This document shows, piece after piece, positions 52,476 through 60,147 of a DNA stretch of 60,147 nt. A program made the translations under genes and the position numbers. The notes under the pieces are model-generated. The model was not told the origin of the DNA. It saw nothing but the letters and a program-made list of their open reading frames with translations, and ran no database searches. Source of the DNA: Chlamydiia bacterium (lineage in GTDB: Bacteria; Chlamydiota; Chlamydiia; Chlamydiales; Rhabdochlamydiaceae). Every line of letters begins with the position of its first letter. Positions within the stretch are counted from its first letter, which is position 1. Location: positions 1 through 60,147 of the forward strand of contig JAJPIB010000019.1 of NCBI GenBank assembly GCA_021324995.1, read 5' to 3'.

Positions 52476-54065
52476 CTATCCCTCTTTCTTAGGGTGAATA
52501 AATCCTTTCAAAGAAAGCCTTCTCGTTCTGTCATGCTTAGGCTTATCCTCAACAGCGGGGCTAGATGTGTCTCGGAAAGAACTCCTTGTTTGACGCCCCT
52601 GTTTATCCATTGCGCTTGACTGAAGAAATTTTTCTTGTGGATTCGGAGTTATCCTTTTCTCATCGCGATAATAAGGTTCTCTTCGTGAGGAATGCAAAGA
52701 AGGCATTTCCCGCGATTGCTCTTCCTGGGGATATCGCGAGATTTCTCGAGAAGAGGTAAGTTTAACGGTTTCGCTACCCGAGTAAGAAAGTTTTGAACGA
52801 GGCTCTTTGGAAAGTACACGATCTAGATCTCTCCGAGAATAGGAAGGAGACGTCGAATCGCGCGAAGATACAAGCCTACGCTCAGTTCGAAAGTCAGAAG
52901 GTGTCTTTTCACCGAAAAGTTCAGAGTGAGACGATCTCAATTTTTTTTCTTCTTTTGAAGAAGATCCTGCATCTTGCGCGTTGGATCGCCGTAAAGAATT
53001 TGTCGCCTTATTTATAGTACCGATATTTTCCCAAGATTCTGTACAAGTTTGCCAAGAGTAGGATGTGGAAGGATAAGAACTTGTTTCCTCTGTGAAGTTC
53101 GACCGGTGAGGTAAAGATCCCGATCGAGAAGAAAGAGGAATACTCTCCCACGAATCTACAGAACTTCTTCGTTGTCTTGCAATAGGAGGAATGTCTAAAA
53201 AGCGAGGAGAATGCCCGGAGGAACTTCTCGGGGATGACGTTTGCATTGTGGAGGATCTTCGCCTGAGAAGTGGAGAAGTGGTTGTGTTCCTCTGAGGCAT
53301 TTTTTCTACAGGAATCGAGAGCGATGCTCTCTGTCTCAGCGGCGCTGTCTTAGGCGCAGGTCCAGGATCTGTACTTAACAAAAGATGAGAGCGCTGTTGC
53401 AATTTTGAAGGAGTTGCAAGAGCCTCCTCATTCTCCGGTGGAGACACATAGGAAGTGATGTAACTGAAGATTTGAGAAACCCGGGAAGAGGGGGGATCTC
53501 TCACATCGACAACCGCGTCCAGTTGTTCTAATGCACATATTAAAGAGGGATCATAAATTAATGCGTAAAATGCATTTTTTTGATGAACAATTTGAGTAAC
53601 CAACTTCTGTAATTCATCAGCCTGCGTCGAACAATTTCTATCAAGTTCTTTAAGTTGTCTATAGATATCAGGCTCATTTTTTCTAAAGATTTCTTCCTCT
53701 GAAAAAGCGCGATATGCCGGTTTAAGATAATTAATGGTTTCCATCGTTTTGTAAGCGAGAATGCTTGCTTTTACATAAAGGGATATAAATTCCGCATATT
53801 CTTCTCGAAGCCTACCTCTTCCCCCAACAACCTCAACCCGCGAAGTCAAAGGTTTTACCTCTTGCTGGTATTCTTTTATCGTTTTGAGCACCTTTTTTTT
53901 AAATAGCGCAACTTCACCATCGATTCCGTTCAGCCTAAGTCTTCCTTCGGTTAAGTGGTCATAGGCTTCCTGGAAAGCAGCGTTCTTCTTCTCCGCAAAA
54001 CCCATCAACATCGGTTCTGTGATAACTGTATTTGCGGCTTTCATCCGTACTGACATAGTGGACAT
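52476..54065 (-). CDS. Ser/Arg-rich effector-like protein
   Basis: 529 residues in two parts. Residues 1-210 are helical and folded (FQEAYDHLTEGRLRLNGIDG, AFSEEEIFRKNEPDIYRQLK). Residues 210-529 are predicted disordered, very rich in Ser, Arg and Pro, with repeated basophilic-kinase-type motifs: RQRASLS (244-250), LRRRSSTM (267-274), RQRRSSVDSWES (297-308) and RTRRLSLKG (513-521), plus a second SWEN motif (344-347). No signal peptide is present. GGAGG lies four bases before the ATG. Composition and lack of homologues suggest a host-exposed, phosphorylatable protein, as for 14-3-3-binding chlamydial proteins, but this is inference. Confidence 0.7.
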   Translation of the reverse strand: MSTMSVRMKAANTVITEPMLMGFAEKKNAAFQEAYDHLTEGRLRLNGIDGEVALFKKKVLKTIKEYQQEVKPLTSRVEVVGGRGRLREEYAEFISLYVKASILAYKTMETINYLKPAYRAFSEEEIFRKNEPDIYRQLKELDRNCSTQADELQKLVTQIVHQKNAFYALIYDPSLICALEQLDAVVDVRDPPSSRVSQIFSYITSYVSPPENEEALATPSKLQQRSHLLLSTDPGPAPKTAPLRQRASLSIPVEKMPQRNTTTSPLLRRRSSTMQTSSPRSSSGHSPRFLDIPPIARQRRSSVDSWESIPLSSRSGSLPHRSNFTEETSSYPSTSYSWQTCTESWENIGTINKATNSLRRSNAQDAGSSSKEEKKLRSSHSELFGEKTPSDFRTERRLVSSRDSTSPSYSRRDLDRVLSKEPRSKLSYSGSETVKLTSSREISRYPQEEQSREMPSLHSSRREPYYRDEKRITPNPQEKFLQSSAMDKQGRQTRSSFRDTSSPAVEDKPKHDRTRRLSLKGFIHPKKEG

Positions 54066-54108
54066 AAAACCTCCCCTCCATGCATGGGATTTTAAGACAA
54101 AATCTCTC

Positions 54109-54129
54109 AGAGACTGTTGTCAAATTAAG
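54109..54129. repeat. Copy of a dispersed 21-base motif
   Basis: Reverse complement of the motif at 685-705 with two mismatches in 21. It lies in the leader of the Ser/Arg-rich gene. Similar copies end at 13946 and 59331. Confidence 0.45.
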
Positions 54130-54153
54130 GCTTTTGGTCTAAAGACAAACAGA

Positions 54154-54186
54154 ACCGAGTTTGCTATCTAAAATAGCAAATTCGGT
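54154..54186 (-). terminator. Candidate terminator of the ptsN/dut operon
   Basis: ACCGAGTTTGCTAT pairs over 14 positions (one G-T) with ATAGCAAATTCGGT around a five-base loop. On the minus strand it lies about 70 bases after the HTH-ptsN stop codon and is followed by a T-rich stretch. Confidence 0.55.
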
Positions 54187-54256
54187 CGATAATCTAAAGT
54201 TATTATTTTAATTTTCGAGCAGAAAAACATAAGACGATCAGACGACTCTCGTACCA

Positions 54257-54988
54257 TTAAAGGGCACGGACTTGGCTCTCCCAAGAGCGAATATATTCGA
54301 GGAATTCCTTTTTATTTGGTTTCATCCTTAGAAAATCAAGCGCTTTGGAATTGCTCGCAAAATGAGCAAGTTTGGCAAGGAGTTGCAGATGTCCTTTGTC
54401 ATTGCTGGCAAAGAGAAAGAAAAGCGCGTAAACAGGCACCCCATCCAGGGCATTATATTCAATCGGTTTTTCCGGGTAAACAATGAAGACCATATCAAGC
54501 GACCCCTTGCGGAGAAAATCGCGAGTGTGTGGGATTGCAATTCCATTATTAAGAGCTGTTGACATGAGCTCTTCTCGATCGATCAGTAGCTCAGAGAGAA
54601 CTTCAGCGTCAACGTTGAGTTTTGGGGCGATCGCTTTTGTCGTATGACGGATGATTTCTTCTTTTGTAGATCCAGGGATAGTAGAAAAGATATCCCCCTG
54701 ATGAATTGCCCGATATAAGCAAAAGTGCTGCATGCCACCACGGACAACCCCTTCCCGTTCCTCTTTCTGTTCTTTGGGAGGATAGATCTGCGTCTCATTA
54801 AAGAAAGAACTGCCAACTTCAGTAGATTTGAGTTTACAGCCCATCATCCAGTTCTCGATCTCAATGCGACTAAACCTGTATTGGTGATTAATGCGATAGG
54901 CCGGGATTTTGCCATCGGTAAGCCAACGGCGAATGGTTGTTTCTGAAACGTGAAGCAGTTCAGCAACATCTTTAATCTTCAGATCCAT
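54257..54988 (-). CDS. HTH-EIIA(Ntr) fusion regulator
   Basis: 243 residues. Residues 1-55 are a MerR/excisionase-type winged HTH (IKDVAELLHVSETTIRRWLT, YRFSRIEIENWM). A linker leads to a PtsN-like EIIA domain (about 100-240) with the phospho-acceptor histidine in NGIAIPHTRDF (His154). It therefore can combine DNA binding with a phosphorylation-sensing domain. It lies on the same strand as ptsN and dut; AAGGAG precedes its ATG. C. trachomatis has the same fusion at CT290 as I recall. No cognate EI/HPr gene is in this window. Confidence 0.92.
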   Translation of the reverse strand: MDLKIKDVAELLHVSETTIRRWLTDGKIPAYRINHQYRFSRIEIENWMMGCKLKSTEVGSSFFNETQIYPPKEQKEEREGVVRGGMQHFCLYRAIHQGDIFSTIPGSTKEEIIRHTTKAIAPKLNVDAEVLSELLIDREELMSTALNNGIAIPHTRDFLRKGSLDMVFIVYPEKPIEYNALDGVPVYALFFLFASNDKGHLQLLAKLAHFASNSKALDFLRMKPNKKEFLEYIRSWESQVRAL

Positions 54989-55016
54989 AGCAATACTCCT
55001 TAGAGACTATCCCTTC

Positions 55017-55466
55017 TTAGCAACCGGCAAATAATGCAATTACTTCTTTTGCATCATAAGTCTTTAATAGCTTTTTCCGCCGCTCTTCATTTTTTATCGC
55101 TATGGTTAAATGAGATAAAATTCTCAAATACTTCGTCTGTTCGTTCTCAGGTCCCCCAATCATAAAGATGAGGTGCACGGGCGATCCATCAAGGGCGTTC
55201 CACTCAATCCCTTTTTTTGGCTGAACGCCAATGGCGATAAAAAAATCATCGTAGCCTTGCAGCTTAGCATGAGGGATAGCGACGCCCAGTCCGATACCAG
55301 TGGAAACGATTTTCTCGCGTTCTAAAACCGCGTCGTGAAAGATTTGTGAGTTTTTTAATCTCCCTTCTTTTTCAAGAACGCTTACCATTTGAGCAAGAGC
55401 TTCGTCGCGCGAACCAGCATTTAAAAATAAGACGAGGCCCGCATCCAAGTAGTCGGAGATCGCCAC
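55017..55466 (-). CDS. ptsN: PTS EIIA(Ntr) protein PtsN
   Basis: 149 residues, a stand-alone EIIA(Ntr) domain with the phospho-acceptor histidine in GVAIPHAKLQ (His66) and the usual GSPVHLIFMIGGP strand. It is part of the nitrogen-type PTS, a regulatory phosphorelay rather than a sugar transporter. The frame is open upstream to a TTG at 55577, overlapping dut, but a GTG at 55466 with AAAGGAAG five bases upstream starts exactly at the usual family head (AISDYLDAGLVLF), so I use it. It lies between dut and the HTH-EIIA gene. Confidence 0.92.
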   Translation of the reverse strand: MAISDYLDAGLVLFLNAGSRDEALAQMVSVLEKEGRLKNSQIFHDAVLEREKIVSTGIGLGVAIPHAKLQGYDDFFIAIGVQPKKGIEWNALDGSPVHLIFMIGGPENEQTKYLRILSHLTIAIKNEERRKKLLKTYDAKEVIALFAGC

Positions 55467-55524
55467 ACAACTTCCTTTCTTAAAGAGTTTTATCAAATCG
55501 CCAAAACCAGCAGCGAGTTGATGA

Positions 55525-55968
55525 TTAATGCGTGCCAGTATGGCCAAACCCACCCTCACCGCGAGAAGTTGATACAAGCGACTCTTCGATGCAAAAACTT
55601 GCTCGTTCCACTTTAGCTAGAACGATTTGCGCAATGCGCATTCCTGGAAGCACAGCGAAAGCATTTTTTCCATGATTGATTAGGATCACTCCGATTTCGC
55701 CGCGGTAATCTGCGTCAATCGTTCCTGGTGTATTGAGCACAGTAATTTGATTCTTAAATGCCAGACCACTGCGAGGGCGGACTTGAATTTCATACCCGGA
55801 AGGGATTGCGCATCGCAACCCAGTTGGAATAAGAGCGGAAGCTCCAGGTTCGATGAGGATTTGGCTCTTGATACAAGCCTTTACATCAGCGCCTGCAGCG
55901 TGTTCTGTAGCATACGTAGGCAAAAACTCAGCATCTTCTGCAATTGTTGGAACATCTACTTCTTTCAT
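55525..55968 (-). CDS. dut: dUTP diphosphatase
   Basis: Hydrolyses dUTP to dUMP, keeping uracil out of DNA and feeding thymidylate synthesis. 147 residues of the trimeric type: motif 1 AAGADVKA, motif 2 PRSGLAFKN, motif 3 [19 protein letters not shown], motif 4 [10 protein letters not shown], and motif 5 [11 protein letters not shown] with the flexible arm. All active-site motifs are intact. It precedes ptsN on the same strand, as in Chlamydia (CT292 beside CT291 and CT290). Confidence 0.97.
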   Translation of the reverse strand: MKEVDVPTIAEDAEFLPTYATEHAAGADVKACIKSQILIEPGASALIPTGLRCAIPSGYEIQVRPRSGLAFKNQITVLNTPGTIDADYRGEIGVILINHGKNAFAVLPGMRIAQIVLAKVERASFCIEESLVSTSRGEGGFGHTGTH

Positions 55969-56064
55969 AGCGATTCCGCGTTTACGTTAACCGAAGGTGA
56001 CTAAAGAGGCAACTTGCAAACTGGCGCGAGAGAAATCGCTGAAGTTTTGCTTGCCTCTGAAAAC

Positions 56065-57021
56065 TTATTTCACTGGTTCCATCTCTGCTAAGGTCAAAAG
56101 CTCTTTCAATTTTTGCGGCAATTTATCCAACGATTGTCCGTACATCACTCGATATGCCGACTGTTCTTGAAACGTGCGCTCGTTGCCTGTCAGATACTCC
56201 AAAAATTGGAACAGTTTCTGTTTTAATTCATGGCGATTAACAATGCAATCGATCATTCCTCTTTCGAGCAAAAATTCTGAGTGTTGCGCTCCGGGGGGAA
56301 GCGGTTTTCTCATCGCCTGCTCAACAACTCGTGGCCCTGCAAATGCAATCAATGCTTCAGGCTCAGCGATAATCACATCTCCAAGTGTTGCAAAGGAGGC
56401 GGTGACACCTCCAGTAGTGGGGTTTGTTAAAACAGAGATGTAAGGAAGTCCCTTTTCATGAAGCTTGGCAAGAGCCGCCGATGTTTTAGCCATCTGCATC
56501 AAAGAGAGCGCCGACTCCTGCATCCGCGCTCCACCGGAAGCAGATACAATAATCACAGGGAGATTTTTGGAGGTGGCGTACTCAATGATGCAAGTCAGCC
56601 TTTCGCCGACGACGGATCCCATTGAACCTGCCATGAACGAAAAGTCAAGGATTCCAAGAGCTGCTGGCTTTCCGCCAATGGTGCAGGTTCCTACAAGCGC
56701 CGCTTCGTCACGCCCTGAATTCTTCTTCGCGTTCTCTATGCGCTTTGCATAGGTTTCAGTGTCCACAAACTCTAAAGGATCGAGGGGCTTGTATTGCGTG
56801 AACAGTTCTGTAAACGTTCCTTCATCTGCAAGCAATTGAATGCGCTGCGTTCCGGATAGACGGTAATGGTGGTTGCATTTCGGACAGCAGTGCAAATTGT
56901 TTTGGAGTTCGTTTGCATGCACCATGTCTTTACAATGCGTACATTTTACCCAACCGCTGTAACCGTCTTTTTTTGTCGTTTGGACTTTAATTTTCGGTTT
57001 ATTACGCGAAAATAATCCCAT
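56065..57021 (-). CDS. accD: Acetyl-CoA carboxylase carboxyltransferase beta subunit
   Basis: Forms malonyl-CoA with AccA for fatty-acid synthesis. 318 residues. The N-terminal zinc finger has CTHC (about 27-30) and CPKC (about 46-49). The carboxyltransferase body has the GTCTIGGKPAALGILDFSF and VSASGGARMQESALSLMQMA blocks and TNPTTGGVTASFATLGD. The frame opens at 57027, but GGTGG directly abuts that ATG and is six bases from the ATG at 57021, so the protein likely starts MGLFSRNKPK. Confidence 0.96.
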   Translation of the reverse strand: MGLFSRNKPKIKVQTTKKDGYSGWVKCTHCKDMVHANELQNNLHCCPKCNHHYRLSGTQRIQLLADEGTFTELFTQYKPLDPLEFVDTETYAKRIENAKKNSGRDEAALVGTCTIGGKPAALGILDFSFMAGSMGSVVGERLTCIIEYATSKNLPVIIVSASGGARMQESALSLMQMAKTSAALAKLHEKGLPYISVLTNPTTGGVTASFATLGDVIIAEPEALIAFAGPRVVEQAMRKPLPPGAQHSEFLLERGMIDCIVNRHELKQKLFQFLEYLTGNERTFQEQSAYRVMYGQSLDKLPQKLKELLTLAEMEPVK

Positions 57022-57135
57022 AAACATCCACCATCAATTTTTTAAGATTTCAACCAATATAACATAATGGAATTCCTGCGACAATAGTCAAATCAGCATC
57101 ATGCGACAAAAAAATTTAATAAAGCAGGAAAGAAA

Positions 57136-57753
57136 TTATTTCTTCGCTTTTTGAAACCTTTCTTCCACATTTTTCCAATTCACAATTTTCCAAATGTTTT
57201 TTACATAATCAGGACGTACATTCTTGTATTGCAGATAGTAAGCGTGCTCCCAGACATCGATCCCAAGCAAGGGAACATGTCCAAGCGTGCTCAACGGGTC
57301 CTGATTTGCGCAAGTTGCCAATACCAAACGGTCCGACCCCTTATTAAACCCTAGCCATCCCCATCCTGACCCCTGAACGCCTACAGAAAGAGTATTCAAT
57401 TTTTCAATCATGGCATCCACCGATCCAAATTCTTTTTGAATCGCTTGGGCAAGTTCGCCGCTGGGAACCTCTCCCCCACCTTTGCCAATTGGGGCAAGAT
57501 TTGTCCAAAAAACGGAGTGATTTACATGGCCGCCGCCATTAAATTTGATCGCTTGCTGCAGGCCGATCATCGCAGCGATGTCACCTTTGGCTTCCGCCTC
57601 ATGATATTTCTCCAAAGCAACATTTAAATTGGTGACATAAGCATTGTGGTGTTTGGAATAATGCAACTGCATGATTTCTGCAGAGATCACTGGCTCCAGC
57701 TCAGAAAAATCATAAGGGAGTTCAGGCAATTTGTAAGGCGTAAAATTAGACAT
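57136..57753 (-). CDS. sodA: Superoxide dismutase, Mn type
   Basis: 205 residues. Metal ligands are visible in [19 protein letters not shown] and [11 protein letters not shown] (Asp and His). The segment [12 protein letters not shown] and CANQDPL, with the Gln that marks Mn-type enzymes, argue for manganese rather than iron. AGAGGTAAGCCT lies before the ATG at 57753; a frame extension to 57774 is not needed. It detoxifies superoxide in the cytoplasm. The order sodA-accD-dut-ptsN follows CT294-291 as I recall. Confidence 0.96.
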   Translation of the reverse strand: MSNFTPYKLPELPYDFSELEPVISAEIMQLHYSKHHNAYVTNLNVALEKYHEAEAKGDIAAMIGLQQAIKFNGGGHVNHSVFWTNLAPIGKGGGEVPSGELAQAIQKEFGSVDAMIEKLNTLSVGVQGSGWGWLGFNKGSDRLVLATCANQDPLSTLGHVPLLGIDVWEHAYYLQYKNVRPDYVKNIWKIVNWKNVEERFQKAKK

Positions 57754-57905
57754 AGGCTTACCTCTTTGAATCACTTTAATGATAGACCATACTTTTTTTC
57801 CTCTATTTTGACCCGAAAAAAAAATGCTAGGAGTAAAAAAAAGAAATACCTACAGTTATGCCGAAAATGATTCAATCGGTTTCTTGAAAATTGACAGGTA
57901 TTTCG

Positions 57906-58589
57906 ATGAGCATAGCAGTTTCCTTAGGTTTGCCACGAAACATAGGTTTTTTAGCTAGTGAAGCGTCTCAAAATTCGTCGGACATCTCGAAAGACTTCTC
58001 CTTTCTGATCCCCACCATCAGCGTGCTTGCGTTGGGAATCATCTACGCGAGTAATGTTTCTGTGGGAATTGCGGTGGGATTGGGAAACTTTGCTTTGGGA
58101 TTAGCCTCTAGTTTTGTTCTGCATCAGTTAAATCTATTCAAAGAAGACTCGAACAACCCGTATGAAAGCAAACTCAAGGAAATTCCTCTTTTAGCAACGC
58201 TGGTGGCTCCTTTCTTAGAAGAGAGCCTATTCCGCGGAATACTACAGCCTTGGGTGGCGCGCTCGATTGTCTCCTTTTCCCCCGCTGCTGCATGCGCGTT
58301 CCTAGCCACTGGATTAAGCATTGCTACTACAGTTGCAATTGTTGCGACGGCAGCATTTTTCGGCCTGATTCACGCCTTCAATGATCATAAAAACTCCCGA
58401 ATCCAAGCAGTGATGGCAAGCATTGGAGGCATTGTTCTCGGTGTGACTGCTGCGCAATATGGTCTTGCTGCAGCAATTGCTGCTCATATCGTCAACAATA
58501 CCCTAGCGATGATCTTACTAAACCTAAGAGATCGACTTCCTACCTCAACGTTTGAAGCAAGACTTGAATTTGCTGCTGTAAGAGCGTGA
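57906..58589 (+). CDS. CPBP family intramembrane metalloprotease
   Basis: About 227 residues with six to eight hydrophobic segments. The family motifs are in order: EESLFRG (motif 1, glutamates), FGLIHAFN (motif 2, histidine) and AAIAAHIVNN (motif 3, His and Asn), all needed for a membrane metalloprotease of the CAAX/bacteriocin-processing type. The substrate is unknown. The frame begins with a TTG at 57891; the ATG at 57906 with AGG upstream is preferred. Its 3' end overlaps the convergent reductase gene by 50 bases. Confidence 0.85.
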   Translation: MSIAVSLGLPRNIGFLASEASQNSSDISKDFSFLIPTISVLALGIIYASNVSVGIAVGLGNFALGLASSFVLHQLNLFKEDSNNPYESKLKEIPLLATLVAPFLEESLFRGILQPWVARSIVSFSPAAACAFLATGLSIATTVAIVATAAFFGLIHAFNDHKNSRIQAVMASIGGIVLGVTAAQYGLAAAIAAHIVNNTLAMILLNLRDRLPTSTFEARLEFAAVRA

Positions 58590-59151
58590 GAGTTTCTGAA
58601 TCGACAAGATGACCTTCGCTATCAAATGCCTGGTCGGCAAAGCGAATGGAAGTTTCAGGCTCAATCACATCAGCTCCGCAATCGTCGAGGATAATTCGTA
58701 AGTGAGAAAGTCCTTTTGCTCCCCCTTTTTTTCGCGGAGACGCGCTCATCAGCGCAAACTTTTTTCCCTTGAAAGCAGCTTTTGAAGCGCGTCCATCTTC
58801 TCCGCGAGAAACCCAGTCAATGGCATTTTTTAATACGGAAGAAACAGATTCATTATACTGAGGCGAAGCAATAATGACCGCGTCGCTTGCCATCATCAAA
58901 TCGCGCAGTTTTTTTGCATTCTCCGGAAGTCCTTCTGATGTCTCAAGGTCTGCATCATAAAAAGGCATTGGTAAGTCTCTAAGATCGATATAGACAACGT
59001 CAGCACCTTCTGCGCGCGCAAGCTCTGCGGCTTCTTTAGCCAAAAGTTTATTGTACGAGCCAGAGCGAAGACTTCCCGCAAAAACAAGCACCTGAGTTGC
59101 AGATAAGCTTGAGCAAATGAGTAGCAAAACAGATACGAGCAGTTTTTTCAT
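58540..59151 (-). CDS. Secreted NADPH-dependent FMN reductase-like flavoprotein
   Basis: 203 residues. The domain after about residue 19 is a flavodoxin-like NADPH:FMN reductase: VLVFAGSLRSGSYNKLLAKE (phosphate loop), PMPFYDADLETSEGLPEN, and SDAVIIASPQYNESVSSVLK. Unlike its cytoplasmic relatives, which start directly at KVLVFAGSLR, it carries MKKLLVSVLLLICSSLSA, a signal peptide. GGAG lies six bases before the ATG. Export of a flavin enzyme that needs cytoplasmic NADPH is unusual; it may bind flavin or quinone in the periplasm, or be retained. Its 3' end overlaps the CPBP gene. Confidence 0.82.
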   Translation of the reverse strand: MKKLLVSVLLLICSSLSATQVLVFAGSLRSGSYNKLLAKEAAELARAEGADVVYIDLRDLPMPFYDADLETSEGLPENAKKLRDLMMASDAVIIASPQYNESVSSVLKNAIDWVSRGEDGRASKAAFKGKKFALMSASPRKKGGAKGLSHLRIILDDCGADVIEPETSIRFADQAFDSEGHLVDSETLTLLQQQIQVLLQTLR

Positions 59152-59299
59152 AAGTCTCCACTAAAAAAGCTTAAGAGTGATTTAAGCAGATCTAAAATTT
59201 TTTCTAAAGAGGAATAAAGAACGGATGAACACCGTGCAGCTACTGTTTTGGCCTCCTTATTATCTTGCAGAAATCCTCCGTCTCATCTATTTCTTTGTA

Positions 59300-59331
59300 A
59301 GAGACTATTGCCGAATTCGACAATAGTCTCT
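59300..59331. repeat. Perfect hairpin AGAGACTATTG/CAATAGTCTCT
   Basis: Eleven-base perfect arms around a ten-base loop that contains GAATTC. The right arm plus loop matches the dispersed 21-base motif of 685-705, 54109-54129 and the segment ending 13946. It lies about 25 bases upstream of the MFS start and may be two joined ends of an unseen element. Confidence 0.5.
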
Positions 59332-59355
59332 AAGGTTAGAGAGAAGCAGATTCTT

Positions 59356-60072
59356 ATGGAAAAAGCTAAAGATCCCCTTCCATGGCTCGTTACTTGGTTG
59401 GTCTCTTTAGGACAAACTAGCTTTTCCTTGCCCATCCCTGCCTTTCCAGCCATTTCTGAAGATCTTCATTTTGCCCCTCATGCAATGAAATCGACTCTGA
59501 CAGTCTTTCTTCTGGGATTTGGTATTTCTCAGCTCATTTACGGTCCTCTTTCTGATAAATTTGGCCGCAAACCTCCTCTTCTTTTTGGTATTGGACTATT
59601 TTGTCTCACTAGTCTTATCAATGTCTGGATTAGCTCTTTGCAAGCCTTTTTCATTCTCCGTTTTCTTCAAGGTGTGGGAACTGGAAGTATCGTCACTCTT
59701 ACAAGAGCGATTTTGCGCGATCGTTATGAAGGAGCCCATTTAGCAAGTGTCGCTTCTCATTTATCGATGGGATTTGCTGTGGGCTTAGGCTTATCGCCTT
59801 TAATCGGTGCCTATCTTCAAATCTTTTTTGGCTGGCGCTCCAATTTCTTGGCTCTTTGTGTCATTGGCATTATTCTATTTATTTATTCCTTCCTTCAATT
59901 ACCTGAGACATCACCTAAGCCATTAGCTAAAGCCAATTGGAAGGAAGCGATGTATCGCACGCTTACTCGATACTATCAAATCATCGTCGATATTCATTTT
60001 TGGAAATACCTCTTAGCAGGCGTATTTGCCTATTCGGTGGTTATACCTCTCGTGAATCAAAAAACCGTTTGA
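59356..60072 (+). pseudogene. MFS transporter (Bcr/CflA type), truncated by insertion
   Basis: The frame from the ATG at 59356 encodes about six complete helices of a Bcr/CflA-like drug:H+ antiporter, with the GPLSDKFGRKPPLLFG motif A after helix 2 and RFLQGVGTGSIVTLTRAILRD in helix 4. The normal length is about 400 residues. Here it ends after 238, about ten codons past the start of a TATACC terminal sequence at 60042, so the last residues (IPLVNQKTV) are not transporter sequence. The remainder should lie beyond the insertion, outside the window. The frame extends upstream to 59248 without support. Confidence 0.8.
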
Positions 60073-60147
60073 TAAAAATTCAGCTTGACATGTAACCTGC
60101 TGAACATGATTTTCTTAAGCGAAGCTCAACGCGCGCAACTCAAAACC
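60042..60147 (+). mobile_element. Left end of an IS630-like insertion sequence
   Basis: Starts TATACCTCTCGTGAATCAAA, inside the MFS gene, at a TA dinucleotide as expected for IS630/Tc1-mariner elements. The terminal sequence agrees with the family A repeats at 20 of the first 29 bases. A transposase start follows at 60106. The right end is outside the window. Confidence 0.75.
60106..60147 (+). CDS. IS630-family transposase, N-terminal fragment
   Basis: The ATG at 60106 opens a frame reading MIFLSEAQRAQLKT to the window end. A Ser-Glu-x-Gln-Arg-x-x-Leu-Lys start followed by an HTH region is typical of IS630-family transposases. Only 14 residues are visible, so the family call leans on this start, the TA target and the position within a broken gene. 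The DDE catalytic part is outside the window. Confidence 0.6.
   Translation, partial: MIFLSEAQRAQLKT

Noticed and set aside
1..60147. CRISPR arrays, tmRNA, rRNA or phage genes
   Set aside because: I looked for regularly spaced direct repeats, rRNA-like conserved blocks and phage structural genes and saw none; the repeats present are palindromic and scattered.

Overview
The window is a stretch of chromosome from an environmental (non-Chlamydiaceae) member of the Chlamydiae, most likely a Parachlamydiales-type amoeba or arthropod symbiont. Three things point there. The housekeeping genes follow the order I remember from Chlamydia trachomatis: amiA, murE, pbp3, ftsL, rsmH, a conserved hypothetical, a TPR protein, dnaA_2, bactofilin, a comF-like gene, then gcvH, a CBM9-like gene, a lipoate ligase, clpC, mnmA, HTH-ptsN, ptsN, dut, accD and sod. 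There is an Lpg1974-type pore-forming outer-membrane protein. There are also several large effector-like proteins unlike ordinary bacterial genes. Base composition looks like the mid-40s percent G+C by eye, which would suit a Waddlia-like genome, but I cannot fix the genus.

Layout. Positions 1-2311 hold a repeat copy, an unknown gene, gnd and tRNA-Arg(CCT). Positions 2317-9934 hold amiA, the divergent msrA/msrB pair and a compact dcw-type operon (mraZ, rsmH, ftsL, ftsI, murE, small secreted protein). rsmH is split by a one-base deletion in a homopolymer. Positions 10194-11109 hold two conserved chlamydial genes divergent from mraZ. Positions 11119-17373 are an accessory island with two paralogous coiled-coil/LRR proteins that share a possible cysteine-protease-like C-terminus; palindromic mobile repeats lie between and around them. 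Positions 18217-26093 hold dnaA, bactofilin, a degenerate ComF, a secreted Ig-like protein and a giant AsmA-like protein. Positions 26149-30069 hold a methyltransferase, a secreted cupin, a DUF4143-type ATPase with tandem upstream repeats, two adjacent MITE-like elements and a polytopic membrane protein. Positions 30131-38689 hold gcvH, a CBM9-like gene, a PpiD-like foldase, an archaeal/eukaryotic-type prolyl-tRNA synthetase, a lipoate ligase and clpC. Positions 38790-46191 hold an unknown 605-residue protein, a branching enzyme, the outer-membrane protein, mnmA and a hydrolase-like protein. Positions 46353-50574 are an EmrAB-OMF efflux operon. Positions 50642-59151 hold an amino-acid permease, a Ser/Arg-rich effector-like protein, the ptsN pair, dut, accD, sodA, a CPBP protease and a secreted flavin reductase. 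The right edge is an MFS transporter gene cut off by an IS630-like insertion.

The most interesting layer is the repeats. A family of long palindromes with TATACC ends (1-106, 13817-13930, 17118-17212, 52265-52428) shares its terminal sequence with the left end of the IS630-like element at the right edge, so these look like MITEs that this transposase could mobilise. At least two further palindromic families sit in other intergenic gaps. Other leads are paired GTGGG repeats flanking the mraZ divergent promoter region (possible MraZ sites controlling both arms), a perfect palindrome at the predicted clpC transcription start, and a Ser/Arg-rich protein with several RRxS motifs.
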